A stretch of DNA of 64,000 bases from Amblyornis subalaris (Eukaryota > Chordata > Aves > Passeriformes > Ptilonorhynchidae): contig JACAXG010000007.1 in the NCBI GenBank assembly GCA_018881555.1, positions 882,643-946,642 on the forward strand, written 5' to 3'. The position numbers and the translations under genes are program-made. Positions 1 through 43,693 of the stretch are shown in pieces. Numbering within the stretch: position 1 is the stretch's first letter; each line of letters opens with the position of its first letter. The notes beneath the pieces are model-generated. The model was not told the DNA's origin. It searched no databases and was given only the letters and a program-made list of their open reading frames with translations.

Positions 1-153
1 AACACTGCAACATTCAACACTTCAGTTCCCTCTTGCAACAATTCAGACATTTAAAAACCCGTGTACTTAAGATGCTTGGCTTTTTGAACTAGAAAGCCTC
101 CGAGTGTTTTATTTACAAATCAAGAAAGCCAACAAGAACAAAACCCCACTGAC

Positions 154-346
154 CTGCACTAGGACATTATCTATAGCTGTCTGCACCTCCAAGATGAGGC
201 TGTAGCTGGCATCATCCTTATTCAATGTGAACTTGTCATTCACACTGAATGCAGGTACTGAGGAAACAGCAGTACTGGACTGAGAGGACTGCTGGTATTT
301 CTCCCGTTCCTGAAGCACCTTCATCTGCAAGTGTTCCAATTCATTC
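154..346 (-). CDS. BBS7: BBS7 coding exon 11
   Basis: 193 bp, residues 346 (split) to 410. It starts after acceptor TTTTCTAG and ends CAG|GTCAGT. It encodes [15 protein letters not shown] (end of the coiled coil), a Ser-rich linker, then [20 protein letters not shown], nearly identical to recalled human BBS7. It is the last exon in the window and ends in phase 0. Confidence 0.96.
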
Positions 347-3300
347 CTAGAAAAGCGAAACCACTTAAAATGCCTTCAAAAGAATCCCAACTATAAAATC
401 TACCCTAGAAATTCAGTAGATTAAGCTTGCAAGGCAATCATGTTTATCTCCTGTCCTCAATTTTCCAGCCAGAAGTGACTTGATGACTCCCCTTCTACAT
501 ACTTAGCAAAGATAAAATATAAACTCTATAATATGGACATGTAGATTCTACAGTTCCTTGCCAAAAGAGGTTTCTATGAGAGCAAAAGACAATCTTTTTC
601 CTTCAAGAGTACAATGCATTTTGCATAATATGGTATTGACTTCTTTCCTGCCATCATTTAGAAGCTATAGAGCAGCATGGAAGAAAAGAATCTTATCTTG
701 CTGATACTGAGGAAGAAAGCATTAAGACATCATCATGTGAAGGCAAGATAGAAAAAGACTCTGAAATGAGGCTGCTATTCATTTCTACTTTGAAAAGGTT
801 TGATATTTCTACTTTGAAAAGATTTGATTCTACTTCTAGATATTTAATGANAAAGAAAATCCAGTGAGATAGGAAAGAAAGATGACATTTCAGCTTTTAA
901 CATTTCAATTCTTCCATTTAAATTTCTTTCTAGCACAATTACCTTAAGGATGAAATCTTGCTCTGCATTTCTTGACTTAATTTTAGTTCTTCACCTGATC
1001 CACCTTCTCTATGGACAGGTTCTGTAGTCAGTCCTGTCAGCCAGCCTAAACCAATATATGAAGTTTATATTCCTTATAAGCTAAAAAGAAAATTCTACAC
1101 TCAGCTATTGTATGTGTGGAGTGATGTTTGTTCCACNTACTGGGTAGAGAGAATTGAGCCTAATTTAATCCTTTTTTGTAAGATTAATCTAAACANTGAG
1201 CATCATTTTTTATTGGTTTCATTCTTAAATTGGAAAACATTATTTATTCTTTTTCATTAAGTACTTTGAGCAATAAATCCCTCTGCCACAGTTTTTAACT
1301 GAGCACTTGCATTTTTTCTCACGTCTCTTTTTCTGACAAAACCTTGAATTATTGGCAGTACTGCTGGTGACAACAAAACAAAGGCTGTGCAATGTGTTTA
1401 TAGCAAGCTGTATTCTGCACAGTGGGCTTAGAGATTGAACGCTGTGGTTTAANTGAAAAGTTATACTTTTGCTTATTAAATTGCATTTCTTTATAAAAGC
1501 AAATACTAATTGATTCTATTCTGACACCTCAGGCATGATATGCACACTTGAATGAGTGTTTATACCTCTAGTTACNTGCTAAAATCAGTCCAGTGCACAT
1601 CCTACCAGTGTTTACCTTTGAAAACCCACGGGGGAACATGGGCTTTCACTTTTTTCCTTTCTTCTATAATCCATGGATCTTTACAACATTCCCACTAAAA
1701 GAAGCCTCAAAGGACTTAGGCTGCAACAGTACTGTGGCCAATCACACCAAAACAATTCATATGAGGTCAGGTGTAAGAGTATTTTGATCACCCAAAGACT
1801 GTTTAAAAGAGATACTTGGAACACCATTATTTCTCAGTAACTGAGGACTGTGTGTTGCCAAGTGACACGATTTTCATTACAAGAAGTTTCAATAGGTTAA
1901 ATTTTAGCACTGAAGGNAACCAAAGAGTGAGAATTAGCAATACTTTAGCTCCCAGCAGCTGACATATGCAGCATGTTTATCATAACATCTGTGACAGTCA
2001 GGCCAAAAGCTCAAGTCCTGCAGAGGAGCTGCTGAGATGCCTCACATGGGGGAGCTTTGTTTTCTCCCAAAAGCAAAATCGACCCCATTTAAAGCCCTGT
2101 GAAGCTGAAAAGGAATGAAATTATGTAAAAGACAGGAAATCAAAAGAAAAAGATGCTTGTCTACCAACATTTTTAATATATATATATAAATAATAAATAA
2201 TTCCTTCAGACATAACATACTCATTATTTAATCACAGTAAGGCAGCAGTTTACACCAAAATATAGCAACTCACTGTGTTACGCAGCAGAACACATGAATA
2301 TTTTAAAATATAAAACCCCCATAGTTTAAGCGTAGGAAACATGTTTTTAAAGTGTAAATAATAAACTAGAAGAGATCTTTTCAACAGAACATTGTTCTGG
2401 TTCCAATAAGAACAAAAATTAAGAGATGTGAGCTGCACTAACAACGTAACCTGCTTCATTTTACCACCTCACCACACATNGCATTTATTGTGTCAATTGT
2501 ATGAACCTTACCTGAGTATGTGGCTGCTAAAATTTCATCATAGCCATCTTTTCCTACACAGCCACCCTGGATTGATGCAATGCTCTCTGATAAAGCCTTC
2601 AAATAAACACATTCAAGCAGAGGGAAATATCACTGCACTCATTTTAGAAGTTTTTAGAAGATTCTACTTCACATAACAAACACATTAAAAAGTTTAAAGC
2701 AAAACAAACATTGATAGACAATNTTTTTCCAGCAGGAATTAGCAATCTTACTCAAGTGAAATGATCACCACAGACCCAATCTACTATTTTTAACAATTTT
2801 TAACCAAAGTAATTATGCTCAGTAAAGCCCTGACGGCTTACATTTATTAACTTGTAAATCACAGANTATACACAACAAGGGGTTGATTTTTAACCCTGTA
2901 TTAGGTTTCACCCAGTAGTCAACTGAGCCAAAACTTTAACACAGTCTCTACACTATTTTGATTTTTGNTCAAAGTGGGACTATTTCACTTTCTGGCTCTT
3001 ACATACTAGCATACTGCTTTCAAGTTCACATTGTCAACATTACAGAGCTCTTCCAATTAAAACCCCCCCCCCATATTTTAGTAGTAATAATCATGTAAGT
3101 TCTTAAATACAGATTATTTTTTTAATTAATTTTTTTTCCAGCCGAGTATGATAAATGTGTACTTACATAATCATGTCGAAGGACAGGATCATCTGCACTC
3201 TCAAAGTTATAGATCTCTATCATTCCATCATCTCGCCCAACAAGTAATTCCTTAACTCCATCTCCCAGAATGTCAAAACTATCAATACACAGAATACCTA

Positions 3301-6300
3301 ATGAAGAAGAAAAAGCCATTTGCTTCCTCTTTGTTTATGACACAAAAATACACAGGCCACACTCAGTTACATGGAAAGAGACTCCTGGTCAGCTTTTAAG
3401 GTGTTAATAATGACATTTCTGGATGAGTCCTCTAGAGGGCTGAAGTCCCTCAACTGTGCTTCAGTTTCAAGGTTAACTTTTACAGCTCCATATTTGATAG
3501 AAAGGCTAAGGACATACTAGGAAGCACTTAAAGAAAATAATGTAGTGATAACTCTTATGAGATAATTAAATAAAAATGTATTTATACTTTTCATTCCTGA
3601 TCTTCTCCTTTACAAAGCAGTATGGTAAGCAGCATACCAAGGCTAAAACTGGGAAAGTTTTGATCAGTTAGACCTTACTGGGGAGACATATTCCATCTTC
3701 AGACAAAACCCCTTATTATGACCCTTCAGAAACTTTAACTACTGAACCTCTGATAAATTTGGCAGGTATATTTGCCAAATATACAAACACTTAGAAATAG
3801 TCAGAAAATTGATAAACATCTCCATCAATCATATTTGAATCAATGCTGTTTTGCAAATGCCGCTTTAAAAATACTGTAAAAACAAAAGTATGCTAAACTA
3901 ACTTCTGGAAATAATATGAACACAAAATCCAAAGCAAGACAAATTGAATTATTAGAATTACCTGTAAGAAAATCATAAGACTGAAAGAGACTTTAGTCAT
4001 ATTAATGTCACATACTGACATCACAATATGCCTCCACATGATCTATGAGTAAGATTTCCTGATTATNCTACTTATAATAAAGCTTCAGATATGCTGGAAC
4101 ATTGAGATATTGAGACACATACCTCCTCTCTTTTTCTCATTTCCAATTTCCCACTTGGGTATTGCCTTGGTACCAGTAATCTGGGTGAGACCCAGTTTCC
4201 CATCAGAAGTCCCATACACAATTTCTTCCCCAGAATCACCTAAACACATAAAATGAATTTAGAATCCACAAAATCAAGTACACCAATAAAAAAATGCTGT
4301 GTAGTTACACCGTACAGCCCAAGGGAAATGAAAACGCTAAATTAGTGATGCGTAACAGAATTGTCAGCCTTCAAACCCAAAAACAAATACATGAAAACTG
4401 CACTCATTCTGATCATTTCTTCATGGCTATCGCTGTNCTGACTGCACCCCTGCACTGGAGCTCTGCCTAAAAAATCATTCAGAATCCAATATTTTATATT
4501 TCAGCAAAGGTGGGCAATTCAATGGCCTTTACAGAAGAGAAACAGAGAGATCCATTCATCACACACACCCAAGAGTGAACGTTGTGCCAAAATTTCAGCA
4601 GTTAAGAACTGTGTTTCCAAACCAGCTCTGAATGTTTGTCACACAATCTAACTGAAACTAAATTAAGCACCAGATTAACACACTAAAAGGGATTTCTGTG
4701 AGGTTAGAGCAGATTAGCAAGGAGGATGATCAAACTATTTTAAGTTTGATTCCAGTCTTAGTTTATGTCAGCTCTACCCAATATTCTCACCCATCCATGT
4801 ATTCCAGTTATGGAAATCCATGTGTAAGTGAAACACAAACCCAAAACTTGGACAAAGCCCCCAAAAATCCAGTTTGTATTTACACAGTGAGACTCCTCAT
4901 ATCTCACTGCTGTTGTAAGAGGCTTTCAATTAAATGTGAATATAATCCAAAACTGTCTAAACTAGTCACATGTATGTGTGTGTATTTATTTGTATGTAAA
5001 AATCACCTCACACAGTCAGTTTTCTGCAGCGTTTTTAACATCAGCTCAAAAATCAAGGCAAAATAATAAACAAAGACAAGCTATAAAATCTTAAAAATAT
5101 AGTAAAATAACATTATTTCTTTATTTATGTGTGTATTCAAAATCTTGTTACCACCATTTCCATTGCTCAGAGCAAGAACAGTAGGTGGTCCAGGAACTTC
5201 TACTTCATAGAGTAAATCAGATCCCTGAAGATAAAGAGAACTATCTTAAAAAGAAGGTTTGTTAAAAAAAAACACCAACCAGAAACCAAACTCAACAGCC
5301 ACAATGACAAAATTATTATGGATCATAGTAACAGGTAAGATTTACTTATACAAACTCCTATGGGAGAACCATGACTANGCCAAAAACAGGATGAAGTTTG
5401 TAGAAATAAAACATAGGACTCTTGCAATGTGTTGTTATCATAAAAAATGATCCATTAATTCATCTGGGAATTNAATTTGTTAAACTACTTAGTATCACTC
5501 AGACTTGTCACAACAGTAATTTATGAGAGCAAGAATTCCCAAACCGATAAAGACTTCAGGAAATTAAACGTATGTGGGAGCACTTTTAGTTAGAAGGGAC
5601 CAATTTGTCATCTACTTCCACCTATGAATTCCAAAGCCTGATTACAGTGGTTTTATTAAGCCTCATTTTTGCAAGTTTATAATAAAGATTTTCCTTTGAA
5701 AAAACAAAAGAAAGGGAATGTAGCAGCAGCAACACTGCAAGACACAACACCCTTATCCTTATGATGTTTAAGCCACACAGATATGCTGATTCCCCTCACA
5801 ATTAGCCCAATTCCATTGCATCAATACATAAAACACAAACAAGCAACTATTTTAACCTGTAACACCCTGAGGACTCTGTCCTGACATGCGAGCACNGGTG
5901 TAATACAATTCACTTTGTCCACAGGAAGGCAGAGAACATCATTGATTTTATCTCCTGATAGGAAATAGTGCTGGTCCTTGCAGTCACAGTAATGGTTATA
6001 GATATAGCTTGCACAGAGAAAGAGATCTGCTCCTGAAATGTGCCTGAGGAAAAGAAAACACTTCCTGTAGCATCTTGCTGCAGTGAGAGTCTTTTAGCCT
6101 TACTATATGCTTGCAGCTCCAAGGTATTATGGGGCCCTGCAACCTGTTCCAGCTTTANAAGTTCCTTACAAATGTTAAACCCACATGATTTCTACAGCTC
6201 TCAAATTTCTACTTTGTCTTCAGGTGAATTCCTAAGAATATTTTAATAGAAATTTCATTACTGTATTTTTTATGATATTAATTCTTCTCAAGCTGATTTA

Positions 6301-9153
6301 TCTATGGCAGCATCTTACATCACAATCCCAAAAGAAAAACAAAAAAAATTGTTCCTGTTCTGCTACANGAAGAGCATATGGAGAGGACACACAGATTTTG
6401 CACTGGTGTGANTGCCTCCACCCCCCTCCCAATTCCCCCTACACTTCCAAAACTTCTCCATGATATTCTAAATTCCTGCTACAGGACACAGCACAAGCTA
6501 AAGCTGGATTGGCCCTTAGTNTCACATACACAATATGCTTTAAATTATTTCATAAAATCATAAACTAATAATGCGCTACAGCTCNCAAAAAAAGAAAAAT
6601 ATCATACATACATTGCTTTGATGCTTTCAGTAAGGTTAGTTTGAAAGGAAAGAAACTGCTTCCCTCTTTTTGTGAAACCTCTAACTTCTGATCCTATAGC
6701 CACAAAAATTTTCTCTTGTGGTGTATTAAGAGCTCCTCCCAGCTCCAATCTTGAGATTTTTTGTCCTGGCAGTGTCTTGAACACTGGCTGTAAATAAAAA
6801 AGCAAATTTCATCATCACAATATCATATTCATGGTAATCTTTTAACCTAAAACATAATAAATTTGTGTNACAATTTCTGGCAAAACTAAGATGCAATGGG
6901 CTATAGACAGACAAAAATAATATGTATATTTTTCTTCAGAATCACAGAGCAATCAAGCATTTTATAAGTAAATAAATATAAAAAGCTTTAAAAGATAATA
7001 AATTAAGACTTTATTACTTCAGTGTTATTCATCCATGGGAAAAATTCAGCACTGCTGTTAGCTCTTTTGTTTGTGGTTATTTTCTTTAAAGAACAACACA
7101 CAACACACTCCCTCCCTCTCACTTGTTGCATTCTTATTCCAGAAGANTACATTGATTTATTTGTCTTGCTATAGAATCTTTATGAGCTAACCATGAACTT
7201 CCTGGAGGAGAAAAGAAAACACATAAAACAAAATAATAATTTTTTATTGAGCTGGCCATAAAAAGCAATCAGTTTGTCAGAATGCCTAAGGTGATTCAAT
7301 GAATCTCTGCAGGTTTTTGCCCCATCACAATAACNGTGGATGTGTACAGGCTTAAGCCCTACTTAACTGAAGTGCAAAAGGTGTGGAACTGACTTTCTTT
7401 GTGATGATCCACATTAGTGTCTGACTCCGTGGATGACCAGGCATGAGATGGGCATGCCCTCACCATAGTTAGGTATCAGTTCACACCTAGACACCTTCCA
7501 TAGGTATCTTATTTGCCATGTCAATAAAAAATGGACTTTCAAAGTTCACTGGGAAGAACATTTCAAAAACAAAATTTTAAATGGAACATTTCCACTTACC
7601 ACAGCTTCCCCTTTTTTTATGCCAAAACACGTAATGACCCCATCCTGGTCTCCAACAACCACCTTCAAAATTATAACACATTGTTATTTTTTATTACACA
7701 CACACAACTGTGGTTTTAACTAATGCTTTTCCTACATTCATAGAATCACAGAACAGTTTGGGTTGGAAAAGACCTTAAAGATTATCCAGTGCCAGCCCCC
7801 CTGCCATGGGCAGGGACACCTTCCACTAGACCAGGTTGCTCACAGCCCCATACAACCTGGCCTTGGGCACTTCCAGGGATGGCACATCCACAGCTTCTCT
7901 GGGCAACCCATTCCAGTGTCTCAAGACCCTTACAGGGAAGAATTTTTTCTTAATATCTAATCTAAACCCANTCTCTTTCAGTTTGAAGCCATTACTCCTT
8001 GTCTTGTTACTACATGCTATTGTAAATAGTCTCTACATTATAATATTAATGATACTTTCACATACTTAAGGACTCAAAATTCTGGAGTACTTAATCACAT
8101 ACNGGAGTATGCTTTCTATATAAAGTGCTACAGATAGGCCCCTGATCAGCAGTTCAAGCAAAAGCATTTACAAGCCTTTTCCTACTTCTCCTCATAAACA
8201 TCTGGAACCGTGAGGTGAAGGCATATTTGGGAAGAGTTGTAGTTTGATACTGAGACTTTATTATTGACGGGAAAAAAAAAATCCCACTATTATTTTTATT
8301 AAGTTTTCCTAACTAAGTTTCCTTAATTTGAACTTATGCTATGGAAAACCTAAAAAGAAATATTTCATGGAATCATCAAAGTTGGAAGAGACCTTNAAAA
8401 TCATCAAGTCCAACCATCAAATTGTCATTATCACTGTAACCCCTAAACCACTGAGTCACATCACCCAGCACCAGATCCAGATGTCTCTCTTAAACACCTC
8501 CAGGATGGTGACTCCACCACCACCCTGGGCAGCCCATTTCAATGCCNGACCAGCCCAACAGTGAAAATTTTTTTCTNNTATCTAATCTGAATCTTCCCTG
8601 TCTCATGTAAAGGCCATTTCCTCTAGTTTTAAGTGTTAGTAAAACCAAAATAGAGAAAACATGGAAGAACTCCTTTGTGGTTTCAGCAATGCCNTAAATN
8701 ACAAAAATTCCTTTCTGGCTCTGAAAGCTTTCCAAGCACAAATTCAGAGACTTTTTTTCTGTTTTTTCTCCAAAAAAAGTTTTCCAACCCCCCCCAAATG
8801 GGGTTGCAGTCTTTCCCCATGACGCCGTATCTAAGGAAGCTCTGCAGACGATAAACGATGGGATCAGGCATGGGACAGGAGAGGCAGCGAAGCCGGTACC
8901 TTCTGCGTGGCCTTCNTCCCGGAGGCGGGCAGCAGCCTCATCGTCTTCTGCGCCGTGACTCCCACCTGTGGAAGAGACGCTCCTGAGCGGGGCCCGCAGC
9001 ACCGGGACGCGCCTCGGGCCGCTCGCAGGCCCGGCCGCACGGCTGCCCCCCGGCCCCGGGCGGGCCGTGCCGCCTCGCCCCGCTGCCAGGGCGCTGCCAG
9101 GGCGCTGCCGGGCCCACCTGCAGGTAATCCACGCGTGCCAGACTCGGCTCCAT
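154..9153 (-). CDS. BBS7: BBS7, BBSome subunit 7 (5' part, coding exons 1-11; 3' part outside window)
   Basis: BBS7 is a core subunit of the BBSome, the coat-like complex that moves membrane proteins into and out of cilia; loss in humans causes Bardet-Biedl syndrome. Eleven coding exons (36, 66, 63, 176, 187, 73, 117, 131, 85, 103 and 193 bp) all join at GT-AG sites in compatible phases to 410 uninterrupted codons, closely following recalled human BBS7 (about 715 aa). Residues 1 to about 335 form the N-terminal beta-propeller, with signatures such as [29 protein letters not shown] and LLVGRDDGM. Residues about 338-370 ([19 protein letters not shown]) look like the coiled coil, and exon 11 enters the GAE-type domain. 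The start ATG (9151-9153) has G at -3 and G at +4. About 305 C-terminal residues lie to the left of base 1. No frameshift or stop is seen; one unresolved codon (ANG, N at 8916) is present. Confidence 0.97.
347..942 (-). other. BBS7 intron 10
   Basis: AT-rich intron between exons 11 and 10. A short direct duplication is visible at about 790-830 (TTGAAAAG-TTTGAT-TTCTACT repeated). No other gene or recognised repeat is seen. Intron 11, of which only bases 1-153 are present, likewise shows nothing. Confidence 0.85.
943..1045 (-). CDS. BBS7: BBS7 coding exon 10
   Basis: 103 bp, residues 312 (split) to 346 (split). Acceptor GGTTTAG|GC, donor AAG|GTAATT. It encodes [20 protein letters not shown], the last propeller strand and the linker to the coiled coil. 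It matches the conserved GWVTGLTTEP segment of vertebrate BBS7. Confidence 0.95.
1046..2511 (-). other. BBS7 intron 9
   Basis: The largest BBS7 intron in the window (1466 bp). It holds a short (TA)n run at 2176-2188 and AT-rich sequence. No gene or recognised mobile element is seen. Confidence 0.85.
2512..2596 (-). CDS. BBS7: BBS7 coding exon 9
   Basis: 85 bp, residues 284 to 312 (split). It encodes [20 protein letters not shown] and ends at a split glycine with donor G|GTAAGG. The acceptor is TTTGAAG, with a poor pyrimidine tract and A at -3, but frame, length and similarity to human BBS7 ([16 protein letters not shown]) fix the boundary. Confidence 0.93.
3167..3297 (-). CDS. BBS7: BBS7 coding exon 8
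   Basis: 131 bp, residues 240 (split) to 283. Acceptor CATTAG|GT, donor TAT|GTAAGT. It encodes [20 protein letters not shown] followed by RDDGMIEIY, one of the most conserved propeller blades of BBS7. Confidence 0.97.
3298..4122 (-). other. BBS7 introns 8 and 7
   Basis: Intron 7 (3298-4122) and intron 8 (2597-3166) are AT-rich. Intron 8 carries a run of ten C at 3063-3072. No RNA gene or recognised repeat is seen. Confidence 0.8.
4123..4239 (-). CDS. BBS7: BBS7 coding exon 7
   Basis: 117 bp, residues 201 (split) to 240 (split). Acceptor GTTTAG|GT, donor G|GTATGT. It encodes [20 protein letters not shown] and ends [10 protein letters not shown]. This matches the human propeller segment LLFGTSDGKLALIQ. 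Confidence 0.96.
4240..5151 (-). other. BBS7 introns 6 and 5
   Basis: Intron 6 (4240-5151) and intron 5 (5225-5856) contain only AT-rich sequence without a recognised repeat or gene. The longest open frame here (+ strand, 4698-5066) resembles no known protein. Confidence 0.8.
5152..5224 (-). CDS. BBS7: BBS7 coding exon 6
   Basis: 73 bp, residues 177 to 201 (split). Acceptor CTTCAG|GG. It encodes [20 protein letters not shown] then NGNG. Two donors lie 3 bp apart (GTGGTA and GTAACA). I chose the GTAACA donor because it restores NGNGGDSGE as recalled for human BBS7. Confidence 0.93.
5857..6043 (-). CDS. BBS7: BBS7 coding exon 5
   Basis: 187 bp, residues 114 (split) to 176. Acceptor CCTCAG|GCAC, donor CAG|GTTAAA. 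It encodes [20 protein letters not shown], then [16 protein letters not shown] and [15 protein letters not shown], a clear match to human BBS7. N at 5896 is in CCN (Pro whichever base). Confidence 0.97.
6044..6611 (-). other. BBS7 introns 4 and 3
   Basis: Intron 4 (6044-6611) and intron 3 (6788-7599). AT-rich; several isolated N bases; no recognised element. Confidence 0.8.
6612..6787 (-). CDS. BBS7: BBS7 coding exon 4
   Basis: 176 bp, residues 56 to 114 (split). Acceptor TTTACAG|CC. It encodes [20 protein letters not shown] and ends NLTESIKA. The exon ends in AT and the next begins with G, so Met114 is split. The donor is GTATGT; a second GT lies 4 bp downstream but would break the frame. 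Confidence 0.96.
7600..7662 (-). CDS. BBS7: BBS7 coding exon 3
   Basis: 63 bp, residues 35-55, phase 0 at both ends. It encodes [20 protein letters not shown] plus V, the first propeller blade. Donor GTAAGT is strong. The acceptor (ATTTTGAAG) is weak, with A at -3 and few pyrimidines. Confidence 0.94.
7737..8038 (-). mobile_element. CR1 LINE 3' fragment
   Basis: The + strand reads as the complement of a CR1 tail: TAGAATCACAGAACAGTTTG, GGTTGGAAAAGACCTTAAAG, CACCTTCCACTAGACCAGG, CTGGGCAACCCATTCCAGTG, then a stretch on 'ctccttgtcttgttactaca'. The 3' end of the element is at the left, so it lies in the same orientation as BBS7. It is 5'-truncated, as is normal for avian CR1. It lies in BBS7 intron 2. 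Confidence 0.95.
8364..8632 (-). mobile_element. CR1 LINE 3' fragment, older copy
   Basis: A second CR1 3' end, 325 bp from the first and in the same orientation. The + strand shows ATGGAATCATCAAAGTTGGA, CATCAAGTCCAACCATCAA, GACTCCACCACCACCCTGGG and CAGCCCATTTCAATGCC. It belongs to a different CR1 subfamily type (the 'clinical-tail' wording around the motif differs from the first copy), so the two are separate insertions rather than a duplication. It carries several N bases, two of them adjacent at 8578-8579. Confidence 0.93.
8900..8965 (-). CDS. BBS7: BBS7 coding exon 2
   Basis: 66 bp, residues 13-34. Acceptor TCCACAG|GT, donor AAG|GTACCG. It encodes [15 protein letters not shown] then G-X-KATQK. 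The X codon is ANG (N at 8916), the only N in the window that hits a second codon position. Phase 0 at both ends. Confidence 0.96.
9118..9153 (-). CDS. BBS7: BBS7 coding exon 1 (start codon)
   Basis: 36 bp, residues 1-12: [12 protein letters not shown], then donor GTGGGC. It is the same length as the recalled human first coding exon (MDLILNRMDYLQ). ATG at 9151-9153, in context GCG-ATG-G. Confidence 0.95.
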
Positions 9154-9209
9154 CGCTCCCGCGGGACGCGCNTCCCTCCCGCGGGACGGGAAGAGCGCGC
9201 CCGGCGCCC

Positions 9210-9223
9210 GTCACCGCGGCAAC
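9210..9223. promoter_or_regulatory. X-box (RFX binding site) in BBS7 promoter
   Basis: GTCACC-GC-GGCAAC is a perfect fit to the X-box consensus GTNRCC-N(0-3)-RGYAAC. It ends 57 bp upstream of the BBS7 ATG, inside the CpG island. RFX factors (with FOXJ1) control ciliary genes through this motif, and BBS genes are known targets in nematodes and vertebrates. That this copy is used is inferred from motif, position and gene function. Confidence 0.8.
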
Positions 9224-9245
9224 CTCCTCGCGGAGCCGGCCTCCC

Positions 9246-9250
9246 ATTGG
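9246..9250 (-). promoter_or_regulatory. CCAAT box, BBS7 promoter (proximal)
   Basis: ATTGG on the + strand reads AGCCAATGGG in the direction of BBS7 transcription, a good NF-Y core. It lies about 93 bp upstream of the ATG, next to a GC box. Confidence 0.65.
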
Positions 9251-9296
9251 CTGGGCGGGAGGCGGGGGGCGGAGCCGCGGGCAGGCGGGCGCTACG

Positions 9297-9301
9297 ATTG
9301 G
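9297..9301 (-). promoter_or_regulatory. CCAAT box, BBS7 promoter (distal)
   Basis: A second NF-Y-type core, AGCCAATCG in the BBS7 direction, 51 bp from the first. Paired CCAAT boxes near an X-box are a typical TATA-less promoter layout. Confidence 0.6.
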
Positions 9302-9414
9302 CTGAGACNCGCCGGGGTGGGCGGGGCACCGGGCGGGCGGAGCCGAGAGCGTCCCGGGGGATTATCCCGAGCTCGGGGCCGAACCACCGGGACACATCCG
9401 TACAGTAGGAATGN

Positions 9415-9420
9415 TTTATT
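9415..9420 (-). terminator. Candidate TRPC3 poly(A) signal, distal
   Basis: TTTATT on + is AATAAA on the TRPC3 strand. Cleavage would fall near 9385-9405, just before the BBS7 CpG island. A second candidate signal is at 9725-9730. RNA 3'-end data would decide which is used. Confidence 0.6.
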
Positions 9421-9724
9421 TAACAACGAAGCATCGGAGGCCTTACTGGGAATTGTGTAACAAAATACCAGCCCTGCATCGAGTCTGAGTTGAAAAAAAA
9501 AAAATCCTTACTCTTCAAAGTAAATACACTGAATTAAGAAAGGGTGGGCGCGGGTACGTGTANACACAGACAGGTTAAACGGTGCTACTGCAACTACATT
9601 CACACTTACCTGCTTTTCAGCAACTCCTTGTGGTCATAACCATGAGTTCTGGCCTTACACACGTTACTAGCATCATTAACAAAGAACAAAGATTCCAAGT
9701 AATCCTCCACTCATCTCTAGTTGG

Positions 9725-9730
9725 TTTATT
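9725..9730 (-). terminator. Candidate TRPC3 poly(A) signal, proximal
   Basis: A second AATAAA on the minus strand, about 400 bp after the TRPC3 stop codon. It could give a shorter 3' UTR. Confidence 0.45.
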
Positions 9731-10126
9731 GTGGTATGAAAAATCCTATTTGTACCTGGACACTGCAAGGAACAGAGTATTACGCTGCATCTGTTAATTT
9801 TTGTCTTGCAAGTTTAGTGCAAAGAATTCTCCATATGTNGTCATAAACCTGTTAAAATATCAGCAATCGATACCATTATACCTTTTTAATGCAGAAATGC
9901 AAAAAAAAATGTTATTATAGTTCTTGCTTTTAGACAATTAAAATGAAGAGAGCGATCTTTTTGTGGTGAGTTAATAAAAGTTCCTAAGACTAAATTCCAG
10001 AGAAGCTGTACATAAAGTTATTTAGTGCTAAAAATCTACAATACATTTTTTTCAAGTATAAGATACTGAAATATTATTGCCAATAAATAGTTGTGCTGTA
10101 GTCGAAGCCATGGTTCCTTTGTTGAA

Positions 10127-43693
<33,567 letters not shown>

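Larger units (their letters stand above)
8870..9375. promoter_or_regulatory. CpG island and promoter of BBS7
   Basis: Abrupt rise to GC- and CpG-rich sequence over coding exons 1-2 and the upstream 200 bp. It contains GC boxes (GGGCGG at 9253-9258 and 9267-9272, more near 9320-9340), two CCAAT boxes and an X-box. No TATA box is seen. The transcription start is probably between about 9160 and 9300; the sequence alone does not fix it. Confidence 0.88.
9390..10126 (-). other. TRPC3: TRPC3 3' UTR (inferred extent)
   Basis: AT-rich sequence between the TRPC3 stop codon (10127-10129) and the distal AATAAA. It contains no open frame of note and no recognised repeat. The left limit depends on which poly(A) signal is used. 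Confidence 0.6.

Noticed and set aside
5149..5155. Alternative donor 3 bp upstream at the end of BBS7 exon 6
   Set aside because: It also keeps frame but drops one glycine from NGNGGDSGE. The GTAACA donor matches human BBS7; the other could be a minor variant.
8490..9395. 301-codon open frame on the minus strand
   Set aside because: It runs through a CR1 fragment, BBS7 intron 2 and the BBS7 CpG island. Only the short parts that coincide with real exons make sense; the length is a GC-rich artefact.
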